Part shown: one piece after another, positions 1 through 5,355 of the stretch
Numbering within the stretch: the first letter of the stretch is position 1
Layout: every line of letters starts with the position of its first letter
NCBI GenBank assembly: GCA_031289165.1
Contig: JAITPZ010000051.1
Coordinates: 1-8,160 of the forward strand
From: Synergistaceae bacterium
Lineage (GTDB): Bacteria; Synergistota; Synergistia; Synergistales; Aminobacteriaceae
DNA: 8,160 nt
Direction: 5' to 3'
Program-made: the position numbers and the translations under genes
Notes under the pieces: model-generated
What the model saw: the letters and a program-made list of their open reading frames with translations, nothing else
Databases searched by the model: none
What the model was told of the DNA's origin: nothing

Positions 1-15
1 GTTGACATTGTTTTT

Positions 16-91
16 ATTAATGGGATCAAAGGGTCCACGACCCTTTGGAGGTTTTTTGGCGAGGGGACGGAACCCCGGACTTCATTCTGTA
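16..91 (+). repeat. Palindromic intergenic repeat, copy 1
   Basis: The first half is a near-perfect hairpin: a 9-bp stem (27-35 with 39-47) closed by the loop CAC. The second half carries GGCGAGGGGACGGA followed by ACCCC, which can fold as a G4/C4 stem. The 18 bases at 54-71 recur exactly at 5224-5241. The alignment between the two sites runs from ATTAA at the left end to a shared TTCATTC(C)TG at the right end, with few gaps. The element lies just upstream of the pdxA ribosome binding site. Its role is unknown; it may act as a terminator for an upstream gene, as a processing site, or be a miniature mobile or REP-like repeat. Confidence 0.7.
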
Positions 92-110
92 ACGAAAGGA
101 ACGCATTCCA

Positions 111-1172
111 ATGAAAAAATTCAAACCAGTTTTGGGCATCACCATGGGCGACCCGGGCGGCATCGGCCCTGAGATCGCGGTAAAGGCGCTTTCCGACCCG
201 GAGATTCACGAGATGAGCCGCCCCCTGGTCGTCGGCGACGCGCGCATCGTGCAGGACGCGCTGCGGTTCTGCGGACTGAACGGGACGGGCGCGGAGAAAA
301 ATCCCGCGCTTCGCCTGAACGTCGTCGATGACGTCTCGCGCTGCGTTTTCGAGCCGAGCGTCGTCAACGTGTACGACCTGGCGAACATGCCGCTGGAGGA
401 ACTCCACCATAAGACGGTGACGGCCGGACAGGGAAGGGCGTCGTTCGAGTACGTGGCGAAGGTGATCGAGCTTGCCCTGAAAAAAAAGGTGGACGCCACG
501 GTGACGGGTCCCATCAACAAGGCCGCGCTAAACCTCGGGGGATGCCACTACTCCGGGCACACGGAAATTTACGCCGACCTGACGAAAACGCGAGACTACA
601 CGATGATGCTCGCCGATGGAAATTTTCGCGTTTCTCACGTCTCGACCCACGTCGCCCTGCGGGAGGCCTGCGACAGGGTGAAAAGCGCGCGCGTTCTTCG
701 GGTGATCGAGCTGACCTGGGACGCGTTGAAGCGCATGGACGTCGAAAAACCGCGCATCGCGGTCGCCGGGCTTAATCCGCACTGCGGCGAGGGCGGGCTT
801 TTTGGAAACGAGGACGACGTCGAGATTCGCCCCGCCGTGGAGCAGGCCTGCCGCCAGGGTATCGAGGCCGAGGGGCCGCTGCCCGCGGACACGGTTTTCA
901 GCAAGATGCTTGGGGGCATGTACGACGCGGTCGTCTGCATGTACCACGACCAGGGTCATATTCCGACGAAGCTCGTGGGGTTCCGTTACGATGAGAAAAC
1001 GGGTCAGTGGGGGCAGCTGGCGGGCGTCAACATCACGTTGGGGCTGCCGATCGTGAGGACCTCGGTGGACCACGGAACGGCCTTCGGAAAAGCGGGCGAG
1101 GGCCGGGCCAACCCGCAGTCCATGAAGGACGCCATTTACATGGCCGCCCGCCTCGCCACGCGCAGGGAGTAA
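111..1172 (+). CDS. pdxA: PdxA family 4-hydroxythreonine-4-phosphate dehydrogenase (PdxA/PdxA2 type)
   Basis: This is an NAD-dependent, metal-dependent cytosolic dehydrogenase of 353 residues, a full length for the family. In pyridoxal phosphate synthesis PdxA oxidises and decarboxylates 4-phospho-hydroxy-L-threonine; PdxA2 paralogues act on related four-carbon acid phosphates. Family blocks appear in order: GITMGDPGGIGPEI (9-22), TGPINKAAL (132-140), GHTE (149-152), THVALRE (179-185), LNPHCGEGG (221-229), YHDQGH (278-283) and GVNITLGLPIVRTSVDHGTA (305-324). The three metal-ligand histidines known in E. coli PdxA correspond to His180, His224 and His279. An insert at about 292-304 (YDEKTGQWG) is absent from E. 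coli PdxA, and I associate it with PdxA2-like members. The ATG has AAAGGA at 95-100, 10 bases upstream. No other vitamin B6 or sugar-acid gene is in the window, so PdxA and PdxA2 cannot be separated by context. Confidence 0.93.
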   Translation: MKKFKPVLGITMGDPGGIGPEIAVKALSDPEIHEMSRPLVVGDARIVQDALRFCGLNGTGAEKNPALRLNVVDDVSRCVFEPSVVNVYDLANMPLEELHHKTVTAGQGRASFEYVAKVIELALKKKVDATVTGPINKAALNLGGCHYSGHTEIYADLTKTRDYTMMLADGNFRVSHVSTHVALREACDRVKSARVLRVIELTWDALKRMDVEKPRIAVAGLNPHCGEGGLFGNEDDVEIRPAVEQACRQGIEAEGPLPADTVFSKMLGGMYDAVVCMYHDQGHIPTKLVGFRYDEKTGQWGQLAGVNITLGLPIVRTSVDHGTAFGKAGEGRANPQSMKDAIYMAARLATRRE

Positions 1173-1259
1173 CAGGCAGAATGATTATTGATATACGAGC
1201 TGGCGCTGACGTTCACAAAAAGACGTCTGCAGCGGCCCGCTGTGATTTGTCCCACGATT

Positions 1260-1269
1260 GGAGATAAGT
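1260..1269 (+). promoter_or_regulatory. Ribosome binding site that decides the M48 peptidase start
   Basis: GGAG at 1260-1263 lies six bases before ATG at 1270. The longer in-frame alternative, TTG at 1258, overlaps this Shine-Dalgarno sequence and has no good one of its own. The ATG is therefore the better start. Confidence 0.75.
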
Positions 1270-2532
1270 ATGCGCAATATCTATTTTTACCTCATTATTG
1301 TTTTTTATGTTTCCGATTTCGTCCGGGATCAAATATTGTCGTATCTGAACAGAACGCGGATGAGCCCTCTCATGCCCGCAGAGCTGGAGGGAATATACAA
1401 TTCCGCGGAGTACGCCAGGCAGCAGACGTATCAGAGGGAAAACGACCGTTTCGAGTTGTTTTCCGATGGATTTTCCTTCGTGGTCGTCATGGCGGTCCTG
1501 TGGTATGGCGGGGCGGGGTGGCTCGACACGCTTCTTCGAAGATACACCGGCAGTCCTGTCCTGCTGTCGCTGGCATTTTTTGAGACAGCATCCGTCCTGT
1601 CCCTGGCGATAGGCATCCCCTTCGACTGGTATGACACTTTTGTCATAGAACATAAATTCGGATTCAACAGGACGACGCCTCGGACATTTGTGCTGGACAG
1701 GCTGAAAGGGCTTGCACTTACGCTGGTATTAACGGGCGTGCTGGTAACGATCATTTTGGTCGCTTATGAATATGCCGGCGCCTGGTTCTGGCTGTTGGCC
1801 TGGGTTGCCGTTTCCATTTTTACGCTTACGATCGCGTTTTTTTACTCCGAATGGATCGTCCCGATTTTCAACAGGCAAACGCCGCTTGAAGAAGGCGAGC
1901 TTCGTTCGGCAATCGAGGCTTTCGCCCAAAAAACGTCCTTCCCTGTTCAGAATATCTACACAATTGACGGTTCGAAGCGAAGCACAAAATCCAACGCCTA
2001 TTTTACGGGTTTCGGGAAGAAAAAGCGCATTGTCTTATTCGACACGCTGATTGAGGATTTAAGTACGGAGGAAATTGTTGCCGTGCTTGCGCATGAAATC
2101 GGTCATTACAAAATGAGGCATATCGTTTACACAATAACGATTTCGCTGACAGTCACGGGATTTATGTTTTGGGTGATGTCCGGTTTCCTGAGTAATCCGG
2201 CAGTAGCGTACGCGCTGGGCGGAACGACGCCATCGTTTCATCTGGGTCTGGTCGGTTTTTCCCTGTTGTATGCGCCGGTGTCCGAGGCGTTCGATCTGGC
2301 GGGAAACTGCATATCCCGCAGACACGAATACGCGGCCGACGTCTTTACCGCCAGGCATGGAATGGGAGAGGCGCTTATTTCGGGACTCAAAAAAATTTCC
2401 TCAAAATCGCTGTCCAACCTGACGCCTCACCCATTTGTCGTTTTCTGGCGCTATTCTCACCCGACGCTGCTGCAGAGAATCCGCCATATCCAAAATGTAA
2501 GGCTTCCCGACCCGGCCGATGATCGTAAATAG
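1270..2532 (+). CDS. M48 (Ste24/CAAX prenyl protease-like) membrane zinc metallopeptidase
   Basis: This is a multi-pass inner-membrane zinc endopeptidase of 420 residues, a usual length for Ste24-type M48 proteins. The zinc site is complete: HEIGH gives His275, Glu276 and His279, and the third ligand is Glu353 in the EYAAD motif, with Asp357 following. The block around DGSKRSTKSNAYFTGFGKKK (about 233-252) is typical of the Ste24 group, as is a C-terminal HPTLLQRI. Hydrophobic segments lie at roughly 4-18, 69-84, 97-118, 146-166, 171-191, 285-305 and 323-341. The N-terminal membrane region fits the M48 N-terminal domain. In bacteria such enzymes are usually linked to membrane-protein quality control or peptide cleavage; CAAX processing is not expected. 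The gene has lower GC and more AT-ending codons than pdxA, which may indicate a different origin. A gap of 97 bases follows pdxA, and no clear promoter was found in it. Confidence 0.9.
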   Translation: MRNIYFYLIIVFYVSDFVRDQILSYLNRTRMSPLMPAELEGIYNSAEYARQQTYQRENDRFELFSDGFSFVVVMAVLWYGGAGWLDTLLRRYTGSPVLLSLAFFETASVLSLAIGIPFDWYDTFVIEHKFGFNRTTPRTFVLDRLKGLALTLVLTGVLVTIILVAYEYAGAWFWLLAWVAVSIFTLTIAFFYSEWIVPIFNRQTPLEEGELRSAIEAFAQKTSFPVQNIYTIDGSKRSTKSNAYFTGFGKKKRIVLFDTLIEDLSTEEIVAVLAHEIGHYKMRHIVYTITISLTVTGFMFWVMSGFLSNPAVAYALGGTTPSFHLGLVGFSLLYAPVSEAFDLAGNCISRRHEYAADVFTARHGMGEALISGLKKISSKSLSNLTPHPFVVFWRYSHPTLLQRIRHIQNVRLPDPADDRK

Positions 2533-2554
2533 CCGTGTTAAGAAAGGACGAATC

Positions 2555-2622
2555 AAAGCTCAGGAAAGCGGAGGCTGTTGCACAAGCCTTCGCTTTCGGT
2601 CCGCTCGGTTCTCCTGAGCTTT
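2555..2622. terminator. Long bidirectional hairpin between convergent genes
   Basis: An 11-bp perfect outer stem (AAAGCTCAGGA at 2555-2565 with its complement at 2612-2622) encloses a second stem AGCGGA/TCCGCT and an inner GGCT/AGCC stem. The flanks are AATCAAAG on the left and CTTTAATC on the right, giving a short U run on each strand. It starts 22 bases after the M48 stop and ends 8 bases from the nitroreductase stop, the position of a shared bidirectional terminator. The U runs are short, so termination strength is uncertain. Confidence 0.7.
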
Positions 2623-2630
2623 AATCAGTA

Positions 2631-3152
2631 TTAAATCAGGTGGTCGATTTTTCCGGGGGCGACGGGGTGGGCTTCCTTTGTGGTGGCGGGGACGCCGATG
2701 GCGATGGCGACCGCGAAGCTGTAACCCTCGGGAAATTTGAGGAGCCTGTTGAAATACTCACCCTTTGAGCCGGTGAACGCCGCGTCCGGGAGGCCAAGAA
2801 TCACGCTCCCCAGGCCGAGCGCGTGCGCCGCCAATGCGATTGTCTGCGTCGCGATGCCGCAATCGAGACGCGCCCAGCGGTCCTCCGCCTGACAGCTTAC
2901 AAAGATCACCAGCGGCGCGGCGTAGAAAAGATCCCCGTCTCTGCTGAGATTTTTGACCGCCTCGGCGTTGACCTCGGCCACGATGGCGGGATTCTGCACC
3001 ACGGAAAAATGCCAGGGCTGCGAGTTGCGCGCGCTCGGAGATTCGACGGCGGCCTTCAGCAGCGCGTCGAGTTGTTCTTTAGTGACCTTTTCTGCTTTGT
3101 ATCCACGGATACTGCGACGATCCGCAATCGCCGCCAGTACAGGATTACTCAT
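2631..3152 (-). CDS. Small FMN-dependent nitroreductase family protein
   Basis: This is a cytosolic NAD(P)H-FMN oxidoreductase of 173 residues, at the short end of the nitroreductase family. Family features are RRSIRGY (12-18), which contacts FMN phosphate, PSARNSQPW (39-47), the DCGIATQTIALAAHALGLGS segment (97-116), and a C-terminal strand ending in AIAIGVP (149-155). The natural substrate cannot be told from sequence; members reduce nitroaromatics, quinones or unknown electron acceptors. The ATG has AAGGAAG-type Shine-Dalgarno sequence about 8 bases upstream. The gene is convergent with the M48 peptidase and divergent from the methyltransferase, and looks monocistronic with its own promoter at 3187-3215. 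Confidence 0.9.
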   Translation of the reverse strand: MSNPVLAAIADRRSIRGYKAEKVTKEQLDALLKAAVESPSARNSQPWHFSVVQNPAIVAEVNAEAVKNLSRDGDLFYAAPLVIFVSCQAEDRWARLDCGIATQTIALAAHALGLGSVILGLPDAAFTGSKGEYFNRLLKFPEGYSFAVAIAIGVPATTKEAHPVAPGKIDHLI

Positions 3153-3186
3153 AAACAGGACTTCCTTTCTTTTTGGAATTGAATAT

Positions 3187-3215
3187 ATTCTAACCTCAAA
3201 TCCATATTATTTCAA
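3187..3215 (-). promoter_or_regulatory. Sigma70-type promoter of the nitroreductase gene
   Basis: Reading the minus strand, TTGAAA (complement of 3210-3215) is followed after exactly 17 bases by TAGAAT (complement of 3187-3192). These match the -35 and -10 consensus closely. The expected start of transcription near 3180 would leave a leader of about 28 bases. A perfect 10-base palindrome, GAATATATTC at 3181-3190, overlaps the -10 box and the start point, where a repressor operator would sit. Confidence 0.6.
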
Positions 3216-3377
3216 TAGGATATAAAAATTCCTCGGTCTTCGGGCCATTTTACCTTCCCATGACGCTCTGTCAATATACACGGCCAGTTTGTCACCTGTT
3301 TTCCCAAAAACGGAGGTTATGAACGACAGGAAACTTCATTGTCCCTGAAAGGGGCCGACTGGATATAGAATGTATTC

Positions 3378-3390
3378 GGAGGTGAGGCCC
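3378..3390 (+). promoter_or_regulatory. Strong ribosome binding site pointing to a TTG start for the methyltransferase
   Basis: GGAGGTGA at 3378-3385 is an almost complete anti-16S match and sits 8 bases (from GGAGG) before TTG at 3391. The in-frame ATG at 3370 lies upstream of this site and has no Shine-Dalgarno sequence at proper spacing. Translation from TTG is the better reading. Confidence 0.65.
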
Positions 3391-4443
3391 TTGCCGGGAC
3401 GAGAGGACATCGAGAAATGCGAAAACGGAAAAGGCCGGGATGAGAAAAGCGGGCGAACGGAGGGACGATTCCGTTTTATCGACCTGTTCGCGGGCATCGG
3501 CGGAATGCGCATGGCCTTCGAGGCGCGGGGCGGACGGTGCGCCTTTTCGAGCGAATGGGACCGGTATTGCCAAAGGACGTATTTCGAGAACTTCGGAATC
3601 GTTCCCCAGGGAGACATCACCAAAATCGACGAAGACGACATTCCTGACCACGACGTGCTTCTCGCGGGCTTCCCGTGTCAACCCTTTTCCATAGCCGGAG
3701 TCTCTAAAAAGAACAGCCTCGGCAGGGCGCACGGTTTTCTCGACGTCACTCAGGGCACGCTTTTTTTCGACGTGGTGCGCATCATCGCCCGAAAACGCCC
3801 GAAGGCATTCCTGCTGGAGAACGTGAAAAACCTGAGGGGACACGACGGGGGACGGACCTGGAGCGTCATCATGAGCGCCCTCGACGAGCTCGGCTACGCG
3901 GTATTCTCGAAGGTGCTGGACGGACGCATTTTTGTCCCGCAGCACCGGGAGAGAGTCTTCATCGCGGGCTTCGATCGTAAACGATACGGGATGAACGTTC
4001 CCTTCAATTTTGAAATGCCCCGGCCCGAGGTCCTTCCCAAACTAAGCGATATTCTGACCGAGAAGGCGGATGAAAAATACACGCTCTCGGACAGGCTCTG
4101 GGAGTACCTTCAGGAGTACGCCCAAAAACACCGAAGCAGGGGAAACGGCTTCGGATACGGTCTGGCGGACCCGAACGACGCCACGCGTACACTCAGCGCG
4201 CGGTACTACAAGGACGGGTCGGAGATCCTGATTCCGCAAAAAGACAAAAACCCGCGCAGACTGACCCCCCGCGAGTGCGCCCGGCTCCAGGGATACGAGG
4301 ATTCCTTTAAAATTCCCGTCTCGGACACGCAGGCGTACAAACAGTTCGGCAACTCCGTCGTCGTTCCGCTCGTGAGCGCGGTCGCGAAAAATCTCATCGC
4401 CTGCCTGGAGTCCCTGCAGTCGGGAAAAACAGAAAACCAATGA
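3391..4443 (+). CDS. DNA (cytosine-5-)-methyltransferase, apparently solitary
   Basis: The enzyme transfers methyl from S-adenosylmethionine to C5 of cytosine in a specific DNA site. It has 350 residues from TTG 3391 (357 from ATG 3370). All main m5C motifs are present, numbered from TTG: motif I FIDLFAGIGG (29-38), motif IV GFPCQPFS with catalytic Cys96, motif VI ENV (143-145), motif VIII QHRER (184-188), motif IX RLTPRECARLQG (290-301) and motif X GNSVVVP (320-326). The target recognition region is about 200-290 and includes GFGYGL and RTLSARYYKDGSEILI, a pattern also seen in Dcm-like enzymes; the recognition site cannot be read from it. The first 28 residues are charged and low in complexity. 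No endonuclease or Vsr-like gene is adjacent, so it may be an orphan regulatory methyltransferase or half of a decayed restriction system. Stop-to-start distance to the next ORF is 74 bases. Confidence 0.93.
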   Translation: MPGREDIEKCENGKGRDEKSGRTEGRFRFIDLFAGIGGMRMAFEARGGRCAFSSEWDRYCQRTYFENFGIVPQGDITKIDEDDIPDHDVLLAGFPCQPFSIAGVSKKNSLGRAHGFLDVTQGTLFFDVVRIIARKRPKAFLLENVKNLRGHDGGRTWSVIMSALDELGYAVFSKVLDGRIFVPQHRERVFIAGFDRKRYGMNVPFNFEMPRPEVLPKLSDILTEKADEKYTLSDRLWEYLQEYAQKHRSRGNGFGYGLADPNDATRTLSARYYKDGSEILIPQKDKNPRRLTPRECARLQGYEDSFKIPVSDTQAYKQFGNSVVVPLVSAVAKNLIACLESLQSGKTENQ

Positions 4444-4466
4444 TATATTGATACCGAAAAGAGCTG

Positions 4467-4505
4467 AATGCGAAAAGTGGAGTCGAAAGAAACCCGCTTT
4501 GCATT
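4467..4505 (+). promoter_or_regulatory. Bulged hairpin between methyltransferase and downstream small gene
   Basis: AATGC[g]AAA[a]GTGG (4467-4480) can pair with CCGCTTTGCATT (4494-4505), giving about 12 pairs with two bulges, one G-U pair and a 13-base loop. It lies 24 bases after the methyltransferase stop and ends just before the GGGAG ribosome binding site of the next gene. It could be a weak attenuator, an mRNA-processing structure, or chance. Confidence 0.3.
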
Positions 4506-4517
4506 TGGGAGCTTCGA

Positions 4518-4889
4518 ATGTTGCAGGAAAGGTGGATTGCGATGCTGAAATCAGATTTCACGATTGAAGTTGTTGATAATGTAATTTGTCTGGTCGATCT
4601 GAATCAGGGCGGGACAACGATCACCAGCAACGCGAGCGGCGTCGTCAATACCCTCCAGGATGCGGGATACAATCTGGCGGAGTGGCCGGTGATCTACCGC
4701 GACACGCTCGGAATATGGGGTTGGCTCAGAGTCGATGTGCAGGGGCATTTTATCGGTTTTCGCGGCCTCGGAGGCCAGCGGGACAGAGACTCCGCAATTG
4801 CGTACGTGAAACACCTCTGTGCGTCTCTACTGAACCAGGAGGGGCGAGGGACACAAATTCAACACAAAACAGCGGGCGAAAAACGATGA
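4518..4889 (+). CDS. Small protein of unknown function (123 residues)
   Basis: I do not recognise a named family. The predicted protein is soluble, with no signal peptide or membrane segment. It reads as alternating beta strands: FTIEVVDNVICLVDLN (from about residue 14), a Ser/Thr/Asn segment (TTITSNASG), then PVIYRDTLGIWGWLRVD (about 56-73), GHFIGFRGLG, and a charged helix (RDRDSAIAYVKHLC). The D-L-N and IYRD..G.W patterns remind me of small uncharacterised phage or accessory proteins; this is only an impression. Two starts are possible: ATG 4518 behind GGGAG (4507-4511), or ATG 4542 behind AGGAAAGGTGG (115 residues). Its position 74 bases after the methyltransferase, on the same strand, suggests co-transcription. 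It is too small and lacks motifs for a typical restriction nuclease. Confidence 0.65.
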   Translation: MLQERWIAMLKSDFTIEVVDNVICLVDLNQGGTTITSNASGVVNTLQDAGYNLAEWPVIYRDTLGIWGWLRVDVQGHFIGFRGLGGQRDRDSAIAYVKHLCASLLNQEGRGTQIQHKTAGEKR

Positions 4890-4999
4890 AGAGCCTTGAA
4901 AGGACTGATTTACAGGTATGCCAATCTCACCATGAGCATGTCGAAATAATACTGCGCACAGATAAAACAATAAATCTGAAAGCCTGCATTTTACTCTGA
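4886..4999 (+). CDS. Possible small ORF coupled to the 123-residue gene
   Basis: A 37-residue frame starts at ATG 4886, which overlaps the preceding TGA stop by the ATGA arrangement typical of translational coupling. The product begins MKSLERTDLQVCQSHHEH and ends in a hydrophobic LKACILL. Two Cys and three His residues are present, with no recognised motif. The local Shine-Dalgarno sequence is weak. The ORF may be chance, or a degraded tail of a longer gene. Confidence 0.25.
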   Translation: MKSLERTDLQVCQSHHEHVEIILRTDKTINLKACILL

Positions 5000-5050
5000 T
5001 TCTGTTAAAATAATCACAAAGAAATCCGTCTGCCAGAGGAGCAAAGACCC

Positions 5051-5119
5051 GTGGCTGAAAAATTTATCCACCCCGGCGAGATTTATCACCGGAGATCTCC
5101 ATCCGGACCACGAGCGTAA
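5051..5119 (+). pseudogene. Truncated HigA-like (XRE family) antitoxin N-terminus
   Basis: A GTG at 5051, preceded by AGAGGAG (5035-5041) at 9 bases spacing, opens a 22-codon frame beginning MAEKFIHPGEIYHRR and stopping at TAA 5117-5119. The stretch FIHPGEI is the characteristic opening of HigA-type antitoxins, which continue into a helix-turn-helix domain of about 90 residues. Here that domain is missing, and none of the three + frames downstream restores it convincingly. A well-formed ribosome binding site on a broken frame suggests recent decay by deletion or frameshift. No HigB toxin could be identified upstream. The call rests on one short motif and could be chance. Confidence 0.35.
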
Positions 5120-5184
5120 TAAACAACTGGAAACGCGAATCAACGGAGCGGATCCGGCCCCCTGAAGACGGAGAGTGTCCGCAA

Positions 5185-5275
5185 ATTAAGGAGTCATGGG
5201 GGTGCACAACCCCTTTCGAGGCCTTTTGGCGAGGGGACGGAGCCCCAAAGGCCGATCACGTTTCATTCCTGAGTT
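5185..5275 (+). repeat. Palindromic intergenic repeat, copy 2
   Basis: The copy begins with ATTAA, then a small hairpin GGGGT/ACCCC (5199-5203 with 5209-5213) that corresponds to the CAC-loop hairpin of copy 1. A longer stem GGCCTTT/AAAGGCC follows (5220-5226 with 5247-5253), enclosing the conserved GGCGAGGGGACGGAGCCCC core. The 18 bases at 5224-5241 are identical to 54-71. The right end shares TTCATTC(C)TG with copy 1. The stem bases differ between copies while pairing is largely kept, which suggests selection on structure. No long U run follows, so it is not a standard terminator. Confidence 0.7.
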
Positions 5276-5283
5276 GCGGACAT

Positions 5284-5292
5284 TGGTAAAAT
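5284..5292 (+). promoter_or_regulatory. Possible extended -10 promoter for the S9 peptidase
   Basis: TG-G-TAAAAT matches the extended -10 form TGnTATAAT with one change and would start transcripts near 5299, about 57 bases before the chosen ATG. No good -35 hexamer is seen 16-18 bases upstream. It lies immediately downstream of repeat copy 2. Confidence 0.3.
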
Positions 5293-5341
5293 ATCTCAAA
5301 GCTGTTTCGAGTCGAGCAGGAACACACAGAAATGAACACGC

Positions 5342-5355
5342 AGGAGGCACAGGTT
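5342..5355 (+). promoter_or_regulatory. Ribosome binding site that decides the S9 peptidase start
   Basis: AGGAGG at 5342-5347 lies 8 bases before ATG 5356. The longer in-frame ATG at 5332 is upstream of this site and has only a weak CAGGAA at a long distance. The extra eight residues of the longer reading are therefore probably not translated. Confidence 0.75.

Larger units (their letters stand above)
5000..5355. other. Long intergenic stretch with gene remnants and a repeat
   Basis: No intact gene is seen between the small ORF ending at 4999 and the peptidase start at 5356. The stretch holds an AT-rich segment (5000-5030), a short GTG-started antitoxin-like remnant (5051-5119), the second palindromic repeat (5185-5275) and a possible extended -10 promoter (5284-5292). 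Confidence 0.6.

Noticed and set aside
1..10. GTTGACATTG shared with 7432-7441, as a possible repeat end
   Set aside because: A shared 10-mer is expected by chance in a window of this size, and the flanking sequence does not align.
528..1073. A 181-codon open frame on the minus strand within pdxA
   Set aside because: It is a shadow of a well-conserved coding region.
1221..1242. AGACGTCT palindrome and CAGCGG/CCGCTG hairpin after pdxA as a terminator
   Set aside because: The stem is very short with a one- to three-base loop and no U run follows; the structure is not convincing.
1188..1583. A 131-codon + strand frame overlapping the start of the M48 gene
   Set aside because: The overlapping M48 frame has full family motifs; this one gives a random-looking Arg/Ser-rich product.
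3319..3349. A nine-codon ORF (MNDRKLHCP) upstream of the methyltransferase, possibly a leader peptide
   Set aside because: GGAGG is only two bases from the ATG, too close for normal initiation, and no attenuator structure accompanies it.
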